Source: Discostella pseudostelligera (taxonomy: Eukaryota; Bacillariophyta; Thalassiosirophyceae; Thalassiosirales; Thalassiosiraceae). Taken from it: a DNA stretch of 19,059 nucleotides. This document shows positions 10,901 through 18,589 of this stretch, in pieces. The stretch spans positions 1 through 19,059 of the forward strand of contig JALLBK010000352.1 in NCBI GenBank assembly GCA_036940085.1, in the 5' to 3' direction. The notes under the pieces are model-generated. The model did not search any database. It was not told the DNA's origin and saw only the letters and a program-made list of their open reading frames with translations. The translations under genes and the position numbers were made by a program. Numbering within the stretch: position 1 is the first letter of the stretch; the number at the start of each line of letters is the position of its first letter.

Positions 10901-12561
10901 TTGTCCGAATAATCCCAAGTCTATCAACTACGTGAAACCTACGTACAAGAAGGGCAAAGGTAGAGATCCGAAATCTGTTGGAAATACAACAGATACACCA
11001 GCTGCTTCGGACGGTGCTTCGGGGAAGAAGGGTAACCCGTGCCGCAATGAAGGTCATGATCATGATTGGAAAGATTGCCCGAACAATCCCAAGTCCGTCA
11101 ACTATGTGAAACCTACTCATAAGAAGGGAAAAAGTCGGGGTCCGAGTGCTTCAGAGGAAAATGGTCTATCCGACTTGAAGGATGAAGTGTGCAAGGCTGG
11201 TGATAACAAACAAGATGTTGTCGGTGAACCGATGAAAGAGTTGGCAGAACCAACAGATCAGAAAGAAACTCCTGCAAAGCCTAAGCCTTTCGTTCCTGCA
11301 CCACCACCGGCCGTACCCGCTTGGACTAAGGCCAATCCTCTCACAATTGCATCGCAACTTCCTGCAACAAAAGTCGAGCTGTACAATCCCGAGAAACCTG
11401 GCGTATCAACTACAGTAATCTCATCCAACGCCCTGACCCCTCTCGACTCTGTTCAACGGCAGCTACTGGAGACGAAATTGGAGCATGCATCGGTTCAAAT
11501 GTCTTCGCAATTGGCTTCGCCTAGGACAGACTCGTCATTTGCTGCAACAACCCCTCAAGATGTTGCTGCCAAACATCGTGCATTATTTGATGGGAATACT
11601 GCTCTATTTGGAAAGGCTGAAACACTGTCAGTCTATGACAGCTGGAATACCCCCCAAAATAGAATGGCAAACGCTTCTGTCGGACTTTGGAGACCGACTC
11701 CCTTTGCACCCACCGCTGCCATGTCACCATTGGCTGGTCAGTTTGGTTCGACGTGGAGTGCCAGTGCAGTTCCGCTCATGCAACCACNCTGCCATGTCAC
11801 CATTGGCTGGTCAGTTTGGTTCGACGTGGAGTGCCAGTGCAGTTCCGCTCATGCAACCACAAAGGATGGAGTCAATGCCGATGGAATCCAAGGAGAAGGT
11901 TGCACCTGCATTGCCCACGGAAAATGATATGGTGGATGACAATGGCAATGCGTCAGAAAAGAACGGCAGTGAGACGAGTGATGGACAAGTTAGGAGAAAT
12001 GGGAAGTCGGGGATGTCAAAGAAGTATGATAACACTCGTACGAACCGAAGCTCCCGTTATCAGAGCCAACGAAAGTCATTCCAAGGTTCGTCGTCGAAGG
12101 GCGAAGATGGAGAGGGTGTTACTGAAGAAGCTGCAGCGGATAATGTTGAGGCTGATGCCAAGCCTGCCACAAAACCACTGCGCCGCCGCCAACCTTATTC
12201 AGCTTCGGCGCACAAAGGAAAATCGAAGGGGCGAACAGTAGACGGAGGAACCGACGCGGATTTTGCGGTGGCGGATGAGCCCAAGCCTGTGGCGAAACGA
12301 TTTTCGAGCCACCGGCGTTCCAGTTTGTCGGGCAAGGGAAGATCGAAGGGTAAAGTAGAGAATCATGGTGATGATGCAGCAGTTGGCGAAGATGCAACAC
12401 AGGGAAGCTCACCCAGGGCGAAACGCCCTCCAAAGAAATTCGGTGGAGGTGGCCGCGGTAGGTACAATAATGGTACTAGACCTCCAAGGAAGCAGGCGGA
12501 CAATGGGAATGCCGGGAAACAGCAACAACCACCACCACCACACAATTCGAGTGGAGAGTGA
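7905..12561 (+). CDS. Very large disordered RG/GS-rich protein with four C-H-H-C motif repeats (frame interrupted by an assembly join)
   Basis: I do not recognise this as a named family. ATG 7905 lies in a fair context (GACATGG). Removing the N at 11788 together with one copy of the 72-bp duplicate gives a continuous 1527-codon frame ending at 12561. Residues 20-300 are Gly/Ser/Thr/Ala-rich low complexity; 300-560 add RGG-, SRWQH- and SWR-type segments. DEFPNL (307-312) and ESYPPL (730-735) resemble short EFPxL motifs in some RNA-associated proteins. A charged, probably helical stretch lies around 800-850. Residues 904-1064 hold four NPCRxEGHDHxWxDCPxNPKS repeats, and the C-terminus is Arg/Lys/Gly-rich (KKFGGGGRGR). 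RNA or ribonucleoprotein association is an inference from composition. No enzyme domain or retroelement polymerase is visible. The single N is the only reason the frame seems broken. Confidence 0.82.
8961..9105 (+). repeat. Imperfect 75-bp tandem repeat in the large disordered protein
   Basis: The segment beginning ATTGG at 8961 recurs at 9036. Both copies encode SSQ-SGS-RWQH followed by VGVGGG. The copies have diverged slightly, and the second loses one Ser codon and runs into a Gly-rich tract. Confidence 0.7.
10614..11096 (+). repeat. Four tandem C-x4-H-x-H-x4-C (zinc-knuckle-like) repeats
   Basis: The 21-residue motif NPCRxEGHDHxWxDCPxNPKS occurs at 10614-10676, 10695-10757, 10860-10922 and 11034-11096. 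Cys, both His and the second Cys are invariant, with Trp, Asp and Pro also fixed. Copies 2-4 sit in larger units of 55 and 58 residues that share a basic YKKGK/HKKGK linker and an SDGAS block, so the unit was duplicated as a whole. Spacing resembles, but does not match, the CCHC zinc knuckle (C-x2-C-x4-H-x4-C). Zinc or nucleic-acid binding is inferred. Confidence 0.85.
11716..11860 (+). repeat. Exact 72-bp direct duplicate around a single N (assembly overlap)
   Basis: 11716-11787 and 11789-11860 are identical, separated only by N at 11788. Each starts CTGCCATGTCACC and ends CATGCAACCAC. The offset of 73 bp shifts the frame by one; deleting 73 bp restores the frame through to the stop at 12561. 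This is what two contigs with unmerged overlapping ends look like after joining with a one-base gap. Confidence 0.9.
11788..11788. other. Assembly gap placeholder (single N)
   Basis: The only ambiguous base seen in the window; it lies exactly between the two copies of the 72-bp duplicate. Confidence 0.95.
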
Positions 12562-12953
12562 AATGGCAACCGACAGCCGTTTACTCATGGAGGAATTGGA
12601 GGAACCATGTCACAGACGCACATTGTTTGGCTGGCCTTTCATCCTTTCCTTCGCTCAGAGTTCATCGGCGCAAGTCAACAGTGTTGCGATACACAAAAGA
12701 GAAATAAAATCGCGTAGAATGCGCCAACAGCTAAAAGACTAATGCTCTTTAACTTGAATTTGAGTTATTATGATCACCGATAAGTAGCCATACGATGTTT
12801 CTTTTTGAATAGAGTACGCTCCAGCTGCGCAATTGCACGCTCCATCTTCCACTCCCCACCCACCCACGCTACTTACTCTAGCCATTCAAGTCAGCGGGTC
12901 GGTAGGAGTTGCCGAAATACGCCTTACACCCACCTACACCGACACCCACTCTG
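12562..12953. other. Convergent intergenic region between the large repeat protein and the ZFWD gene
   Basis: 392 bp shared by two 3' ends. An AATAAA hexamer at 12703-12708 on the plus strand, 142 bp after the stop at 12561, could serve as polyadenylation signal, but this is a weak call. No conserved coding sequence or RNA gene is seen. Confidence 0.4.
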
Positions 12954-14450
12954 CTACAATCCAAAATCACCCACAATCTGCCAAACCGTCAATTTCCCAT
13001 CCTCACCCACGGCATAGAACGTACATCCGGGCCCGGCCTGTATATCATGCACAGGTCCCAATTCATGTCCCACACCCACAAAGTTATGTGATATCTTCAA
13101 CAATAAACACAATGGTGGATTGGATATGGTACCCCGAATCATAATATCTCCATAATACAATCCACATAATAGTAATGGATGCACACCGGAGGAGTCGGAT
13201 GTGAAGGCGATCGAGGTGACGCCCTGTCCGTGTTTTTCGGACGCGACGCAAGATCCGTTGGTGGCATCCCATACCTTGACGGTTTCATCTAGTGAGGAGG
13301 TGAATATAAATGATGATGGTGGTGATGCACCACCAGCACTGCTTGGATCAGCGGAGGGGACTTCAAATGGTAGCAAGCCAGTAATTGACCCCGAATGTCC
13401 CAACATTGCTGCTGCAGTTGAAGCTGCATCCCCACCAGCCACAGTATCCTTCTTCACCGCAGGTATCAAATGGGCCATCTCTCCATTCTCAATATTCCAT
13501 AATCTTATAGTTCCATCACTCCCACCACTCCACAATACACCATTTTTACTCAATGTCAATTTGGTGACTGCACCCAAATGTCCACTCATGGTCCGTACCA
13601 GTGTAGGGGTTGCAGTATTCGTCATTGCCCATTCTCGGATCACCCCGTCATTCCCACCACTCCACACTCTTCCCTCTCCTCCTACCCCTGCTGATCCTGT
13701 ACACAAACAGCGCACTCGTCCCGAGGAGGCATACTTGGCAAATCGTGTATTCATCATTAATTCCAATGGTGCATCGCCCGGACTAGATAAGTTCCATATA
13801 TGTACCATCCCCGCCTTATTGATATCCAAAGGCGCTTCCAATGGGGAGGAGATTTCAAATCCAACACAAAAGTAATGAGAGGAGATTAGATGGATGGTAT
13901 CGATGGGGCCACCGACATAATGTTCAAATTCTTGGGTGAGGGACACTCCACTGATGGTATTGCCATTGCTGCTAGCATTGTTGTTGTGATTCATGGCCGT
14001 GGTATTGGTAGTGGTGGTAGGAGCAGTATTGTACAATCTCCATTTGCCATCCTGTGACCCTACAAATAATTTAATTCCACCAAGAGTTTCCCAAATGGCC
14101 ACACTGGTGGCCTTGTATCGATCTTTGACTTTATTACTTCCACCGCCGCCACCGCCACCACGAGACTGATGATACGATTGACGAGGTATCATCTCGGGGG
14201 GTAATTTATCCGATACATCCAGTGTGGCATAATGTCGTACGGTATGACTAAAGTTACAGCGTGGTCCATGGGGACAGGAGCCGGTGGCGATGTAGTTGCG
14301 GCACACTTGGAGCTTGGGCTGGTTTGATGATGATGATGCATTGGAATTGGAGGGGTTGTTGGAATGATTGAAGTTGGTGGATCGACTGGAATGATGATGC
14401 CGCCCACCGCCGCCACCTCGACCGCCACCACCACGTCCGAAGGAGGCCAT
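12954..14450 (-). CDS. CCCH zinc finger + WD40 repeat protein (ZFWD type), 498 aa, single exon
   Basis: The start ATG at 14450 has a strong context (GCCATGG). After an RGG/His/Asn/Ser-rich N-terminus (1-45) a single CCCH finger follows: Cys50, Cys59, Cys65, His69 (C-x8-C-x5-C-x3-H), sequence core CRNYIATGSCPHGPRCNFSH. A poly-Gly linker (about 98-104) leads to a WD40 propeller starting near 115. Recognisable blades include GSQDGKWRLYN, GNDGVIREWAM, GGSDGTIRLWNI, SLDETVKVWDA and the closing GEDGKLTVWQI, with GH-type blade starts at GHLGAVT and GHSGSIT. This order matches the plant ZFWD proteins, which are thought to bind RNA through the finger and proteins through the propeller; their molecular role is poorly known. 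A low-complexity insertion (PSADPSSAGGASPPSS) sits inside one blade. The gene is divergent from the LRR gene. Confidence 0.9.
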   Translation of the reverse strand: MASFGRGGGGRGGGGGRHHHSSRSTNFNHSNNPSNSNASSSSNQPKLQVCRNYIATGSCPHGPRCNFSHTVRHYATLDVSDKLPPEMIPRQSYHQSRGGGGGGGSNKVKDRYKATSVAIWETLGGIKLFVGSQDGKWRLYNTAPTTTTNTTAMNHNNNASSNGNTISGVSLTQEFEHYVGGPIDTIHLISSHYFCVGFEISSPLEAPLDINKAGMVHIWNLSSPGDAPLELMMNTRFAKYASSGRVRCLCTGSAGVGGEGRVWSGGNDGVIREWAMTNTATPTLVRTMSGHLGAVTKLTLSKNGVLWSGGSDGTIRLWNIENGEMAHLIPAVKKDTVAGGDAASTAAAMLGHSGSITGLLPFEVPSADPSSAGGASPPSSFIFTSSLDETVKVWDATNGSCVASEKHGQGVTSIAFTSDSSGVHPLLLCGLYYGDIMIRGTISNPPLCLLLKISHNFVGVGHELGPVHDIQAGPGCTFYAVGEDGKLTVWQIVGDFGL

Positions 14451-14792
14451 GGCTTATCGTTGCTCGCTCTCGTCGTCGGCCGTCGCCGTCGATTGTCGGC
14501 TGTATCTGTATTGGGTACGTACTCGAACTACTCTGGGTACTACGACACACCTTTAATGTAGAACCTAACCTAAAATGACGGCATACTCTTTTCGTACCTC
14601 TTGCTTTTGTGCGGTTGTGGTTGCTTGGTACATATCAGGTTGGTACATGGTGCAGGATGGACGACGCACAGAAACTCTTCCCGCCATTTTCGCCACAATG
14701 GATCTCGACTCTTCATTCAACTGATGTTGTGGTTGTGGCAGGACGGCCACCACTATTCTCTCACCACTGGAGAGTTCTTCAACAACACTATC
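14451..14792. promoter_or_regulatory. Divergent promoter region between the ZFWD and LRR genes
   Basis: 342 bp between two start codons. It holds a CG-rich TCGTCGTCGGCCGTCGCCGT stretch next to the ZFWD start (about 14469-14488) and one E2F-like site TTCCCGCCATTTTCGCC (about 14678-14694). An in-frame ATG at 14724 could extend the LRR protein by 23 residues. Confidence 0.4.
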
Positions 14793-16097
14793 ATGGCTAA
14801 CGAACAACCGTTCATCTACATTGGTCAGTCAGAAGACGAAATTCCAAAGGATGTAACCCACGTCATCGTTGATCCATCCGTTAAAGTGATTGGTGCAAGT
14901 GCATTCAAGTCATGCACGTGGTTAATGAATGTGGAGCTTTGTGATGGGCTGGAGCTTATTGATCGTGAGGCATTTAGGGGTTGCACATCGCTGAAGCAAA
15001 TCAGTATGCCATCAAGTGTCAAAAAGGTTGGTTCTTCGGCATTCGATTATTGCAAACGGTTGACGAATGTGGAGCTTTCTGATGGGCTAGAGAGTATTGA
15101 CAGATTCGCATTTGGATTTTGCTTATTGCTACAGCAAATCATCATCCCATCCAGCGTCAAAGTGATTGGTGCGGAGGTATTCCAATTTTGCGAACAGTTG
15201 ATGAATGTCGAGCTGAGGGAGGGGGTGGAGCGAATTGACAAGAGGGCATTTTTTGAATGTACATCGCTTCAGCGCATTACCATACCATCCAGCGTCAAAG
15301 TTGTTAGTAGGAGGGCATTCATGAATTGCACGCAGTTAATGAATGTTGAGCTGAGGGAGGGGGTGGAGCGAATTGAACAGATGGTATTTTGTGGATGCGT
15401 ATCGCTTGAGCAAATCAGCTTTCCATCCAGCATCAAAGTGATTGATCACTCGGCATTCAAGGATTGCATTCAGTTGGTGAATGTCGAGCTGAGGGATGGG
15501 TTAACGAGTATTCGATGTAGGGCCTTTCACAATTGCACCTCGCTTGAGCAAATCAGCATTCCCTCAACCGTCCATTTTATTCATAGCAAGGCGTTCAGTA
15601 CCTGTACTGCTTTGGTAGCAATTCAATTCAGTGAGGAAATTGAAGAGTTTGTGTCTGAGTTGCCCCTACCGCTACAGAATTGGTGGAATAATGGTGTGTC
15701 AAAGCATGCTTTGTGGACTGGATCTTTTTTTGCTCGATGTAACATTCCAGCTCGGGTAGGCATGATTAAATTGAGGGTTTGGAAGGAAAATATCCATGAT
15801 ATGCTGCTGAGCATTCCTTTCGTGAATTCTTTCATAGAGGGCGACATTGCACGAGAGAATTGCTATTTCAATGTTATCCACTCCCAGCTTGCCAACTACG
15901 AATATTTGCAAGATATCGCCCCATTCTTGGAACTTGCCCTTTGGAAAACAAAAATTATTGAACATTCTAATGGCAATCTCATCAACGACAATGTGAAGTT
16001 GATGTGTCGTATTGATTCTTTCTCAATGTTTGCCATCGTCTTTCCAAATGTTATAACGCATAAAGAACAATTAACACTGTCGCGCAAGTCCCTGTGA
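14793..16097 (+). CDS. BspA-type leucine-rich repeat (LRR_5) protein, 434 aa
   Basis: I chose ATG 14793 (MANEQPFIYIG) because the family pattern begins close to it; ATG 14724 is an alternative. Residues 17-43 form a capping repeat (IPKDVTHVIVDPSVKVIG). Ten 23-residue repeats follow (44-273), alternating two types: LxNVELxxGLxxIxxxAFxxC and LxxIxIPSSVKVIxxxAFxxC. A partial repeat and a non-repeat C-terminal domain (about 290-434) follow, with a block (SQLANYEYLQDIAPFLELALWKTKI) also seen at the C-terminus of diatom relatives, as I recall them. No signal peptide or membrane segment is evident, so it is probably intracellular. LRR_5 proteins are binding scaffolds; the ligand is unknown. The family is large and fast-changing in centric diatoms, which supports the source organism. 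Confidence 0.88.
   Translation: MANEQPFIYIGQSEDEIPKDVTHVIVDPSVKVIGASAFKSCTWLMNVELCDGLELIDREAFRGCTSLKQISMPSSVKKVGSSAFDYCKRLTNVELSDGLESIDRFAFGFCLLLQQIIIPSSVKVIGAEVFQFCEQLMNVELREGVERIDKRAFFECTSLQRITIPSSVKVVSRRAFMNCTQLMNVELREGVERIEQMVFCGCVSLEQISFPSSIKVIDHSAFKDCIQLVNVELRDGLTSIRCRAFHNCTSLEQISIPSTVHFIHSKAFSTCTALVAIQFSEEIEEFVSELPLPLQNWWNNGVSKHALWTGSFFARCNIPARVGMIKLRVWKENIHDMLLSIPFVNSFIEGDIARENCYFNVIHSQLANYEYLQDIAPFLELALWKTKIIEHSNGNLINDNVKLMCRIDSFSMFAIVFPNVITHKEQLTLSRKSL
14922..15611 (+). repeat. Array of ten 69-bp LRR_5 repeats, with a 138-bp duplication inside it
   Basis: Ten units of 69 bp encode residues 44-273. Units 6-7 (15198-15335) and 8-9 (15336-15473) are far more alike at DNA level than the others: GAGCTGAGGGAGGGGGTGGA recurs exactly at an offset of 138 bp. 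This suggests recent duplication of a two-repeat block. Confidence 0.8.
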
Positions 16098-16340
16098 TTA
16101 TTGTACAAGATAGCATGGAAGGAGTTGTTTGGTGAAACATAGTCGGATGATTTGCAGATGATCTTCTTCCGCCTCCTCCGTCCAATTCTTCCACACAACA
16201 TAATATTCGTCGCATTTATAAATTGCACTCGTAAATACTCTTGTTGTGTAGTAATCGTCCCTTGTTGTTGCTGTTGTTTTGATGTGTCTTCCGGGGTGTC
16301 CGTGTGCCCTGAATACTGTTACTAACCGCATCTCGTACCG

Positions 16341-17148
16341 TCATGTATAAATAATCAAGAATAGCAGCACAATCACAATCAATGTCAGGACTACCATCAA
16401 TATAAAATTCCGTTTCCCACCCGATTTTTGGATTAATTCTTTGGTTTTCATGGTAACGAGACCTAAGTTGGTGGTGGCGGTGTCTAAATCGTCTTCTAAC
16501 GCATCGAGCATCCTAGAGTTATTGTTTTGTTATTAGTTTTGGGTTTTGGGATTGTGTTTCAATTTGTGAACAAATGGTAAAAAGAAAGTATGAAAAGGAA
16601 GTATGAAAAGGTGGTGTGAGACGAATGCGTGGGAAATCGAATCATCAGAGATGAGAGAGTGAGCAAGAAGCGCAAAAAGGTTCACATCCAATACACTCGA
16701 TGGAATAAACCCTCAGTCTCTCCCCCCAAAAGATAGCATCGCCGTTCACCAAACGCAATTGTTCAATAAAAATAACCATCAACACAGTGTAAGCGCAACA
16801 CATAACTTACTTCACCTGCTGTCCCAATTCTTCATGTATCCCCAACGATATCTGACTTAACCGCGTCGCTGACTCTCCCAACATTTCCAACCCCTCATCT
16901 TGTTGTCGCATCATTAATTGTTGCTGTTGTCGTATTTCTCGTTGGATGAAATCTTCATTGTCAGACCGATGATTACCATGATGGTGGTGGTGATGGTGAC
17001 GATTGTTGCCATTATTGTGTCCGGAATGCCGGGTGGCAATGTTGGGGAGGTCATCGTCCTCATCATCGCTACTACTACTACTATCAGAATAGCTGAGATT
17101 CCGTACACGATCGTAGTGCTTTGAGTTGATGTTGTTGTTGGCGAACAT
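16341..17148 (-). CDS. Tail-anchored Qc-like SNARE (syntaxin-6/8/10-like), two exons, 169 aa
   Basis: Exons 17148-16811 and 16512-16341. The N-terminal third is acidic/Ser-rich (SDSSSSSDDEDDD, 21-33) and has a seven-His run (51-57). A coiled SNARE motif runs from about 83 to 145, beginning RQQDEGLEMLGESATRLSQI, with Gln111 at the position of the ionic zero layer (ELGQQVKMLDAL, aligned to syntaxin 6 ELEEQxxMLDDF). A C-terminal membrane anchor (about 149-167, ILMVVLTLIVIVLLFLII) ends two residues before the stop. The family drives fusion of endosomal, TGN and vacuolar membranes as the third Q-helix of a SNARE complex. An Habc-like N-terminal bundle is not apparent, so this is a short member. 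The Qc call rests on the zero-layer neighbourhood; Qb is a possible alternative. Confidence 0.85.
16513..16810 (-). other. Intron of the SNARE gene
   Basis: 298 bp, phase 2, the longest intron here. The donor is GTGAA|GTAAGT and the acceptor is CTCTAG|GATGC, giving AA+G = Lys113. A nearer GT (CAG|GTGAAG) would put the downstream MLDAL out of frame, so it was not used. It splits the SNARE helix two residues after the zero-layer Gln. Confidence 0.85.
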
Positions 17149-18095
17149 GATTTATGTTGTGTCTCTTTGATCTCGTGGTCGGAGCACCTTCACCTTCACC
17201 GATAAGCCGTCGTCCGTCGTCCGTCGCTTTGCCCAATGCTTGCGTGTGAATTGATAGTTACTTCTCTCACTCTCTCTCTCAATAATGCTGTAGCACTCTC
17301 AAACGATACTGGGAGGGCCGTCACGGCTGTCGGCTATTCACTATTCATCTCACTCCTCCACTCCAACTCCATTGTCATCGTCGATCGTCGATGACAAAAA
17401 GTTATGTGCGCTGGCTTCGGCTTTGGCTTGCTTTTGTCTTCTTGTTGTCGGTCGTCGGAGGCGGGGAGAGTATCGTATCGTAGGCGGGCACGCCATTTTT
17501 CAGAGGGAGGAGAATTGGCGGGAAAGCTCCACTGCGGAGGGGATTTGGCGGGAAAGTAATTTCTGCCACGTGGAAATATCTAATTGCTGGTGGCCGGCAC
17601 CCGACGATGATGTATTATGGTAGACAAACAGTAATGCTACGATTGGTTAGTATATCATTACCTCTCTCTAGAGAGAGACTGGGAGTCGTGGTAGAGAATG
17701 AAACGTGACAAATGCACGTCATCATTATGGACACTCGTGGGAGGTAGGTGGGGTTAGTGTTTGTGGCATCGTTCCCCTGCCCCGACCAAATCCCCTATCC
17801 TTCATCGCCTCGTCTTATTGCTTTCTCTCCACGATCCTTATCATCTCCTCCTCTCTCACTGCCGGATAATATTATTTATTATTCACTGCTGCAGTTCATT
17901 GTGTACTGTGTACTATCGTGTCCTAGGTTGTAAGTCGCTGAAATGTGATTCATCTCGTCATGCTCGTATTGGGTTGCGATACAGTGATGAAGGATGGACT
18001 CTTCCCTCTCTACTCCTACACTCCTTATCGATAATATTCCATTACTCCCCATTCTCTACTCTCTCCTTCTCCACCACATCCGCCTCAACTTTTCT
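17149..18095. other. 947-bp gene-poor interval: SNARE promoter side and thioredoxin gene 3' flank
   Basis: No ORF here has conserved features or composition of its neighbours. It contains a CCGTCGTCC repeat close to the SNARE start (17206-17226), paired E2F-like sites and a CCACGTGG box (17566-17573), and a perfect 16-bp inverted repeat CTCTCTCTAGAGAGAG (17662-17677). An unannotated non-coding transcript cannot be excluded from sequence alone. Confidence 0.5.
17515..17573. promoter_or_regulatory. Two E2F-like sites 30 bp apart plus a CCACGTGG box
   Basis: TTGGCGGGAAAG (17515-17526) and TTTGGCGGGAAA (17544-17555) share GGCGGGAAAG with a centre spacing of 30 bp, about three helical turns. CCACGTGG follows at 17566-17573. 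A further GGCGGGC lies at about 17483. They are about 370-430 bp upstream of the SNARE ATG. The motifs match the E2F/DP consensus TTTSSCGC; the target gene is inferred. Confidence 0.45.
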
Positions 18096-18558
18096 CTACT
18101 TTATCATACCCACATCCTCCATAACCTTCTCCACCGCTCGACTTAACACTTTCACATTCACACATCCCACAATCGTATCATGTACTTCTCCCCCATAATA
18201 CAACACAATAGTAGGTATACTACTCACACCAGCCAATTCGGCCACCTCGGGCAAATCATCGGTACTAATTTCATATACTGATAATTGTGATGGTGGGTAG
18301 AGATTTTGTATCTCACGGACTATGGGGATGGTGAGACGACATGGTCCGCACCAGGGGGCGGTGAAGAGGACCAGGATTGTGGTTTGTTGTTGGACGAGTG
18401 ATGTTGTATCGTTTGGTTCCTCTGGATCATCGGATGAATTTGTCGTCCGACCACTGCTACTCCTACTATCTGCATTAATACCCAACACTTCCATTTCGAA
18501 TTGTTCGGTTGATAATATCTGTTTGCCGCCTGATTTGGCCACCATTTGTAGAGCTGTC

Positions 18559-18589
<31 letters not shown>

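Noticed and set aside
10614..11096. CRISPR-like array or retroelement Gag
   Set aside because: The repeats are coding, in frame, unequal in spacing and diverged as codons; no protease, RT or integrase is nearby.
10572..11120. 182-codon antisense frame over the C-H-H-C repeats
   Set aside because: Its own internal repeats simply mirror the plus-strand repeat units; no independent features.
11485..12561. A separate gene downstream of the N
   Set aside because: Its real coding part from 11861 joins in frame to the upstream gene when the 72-bp duplicate and N are collapsed; the part before 11788 is a shadow frame.
14601..14792. N-terminal extension of the LRR protein from 14601
   Set aside because: The first codon is TTG and the extension (Cys/His/Trp-rich) does not look like the family; ATG 14793 fits better, with 14724 as a weaker alternative.
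17149..18095. tRNA or other structured RNA gene
   Set aside because: I looked for A/B-box patterns and a cloverleaf by eye and found none convincing; a covariance-model scan would be decisive.
17761..18198. 145-codon plus-strand ORF in the interval before the thioredoxin gene
   Set aside because: Leu/Ser/His-rich translation of CT-rich DNA, overlapping the thioredoxin 3' coding end antisense; no motif.
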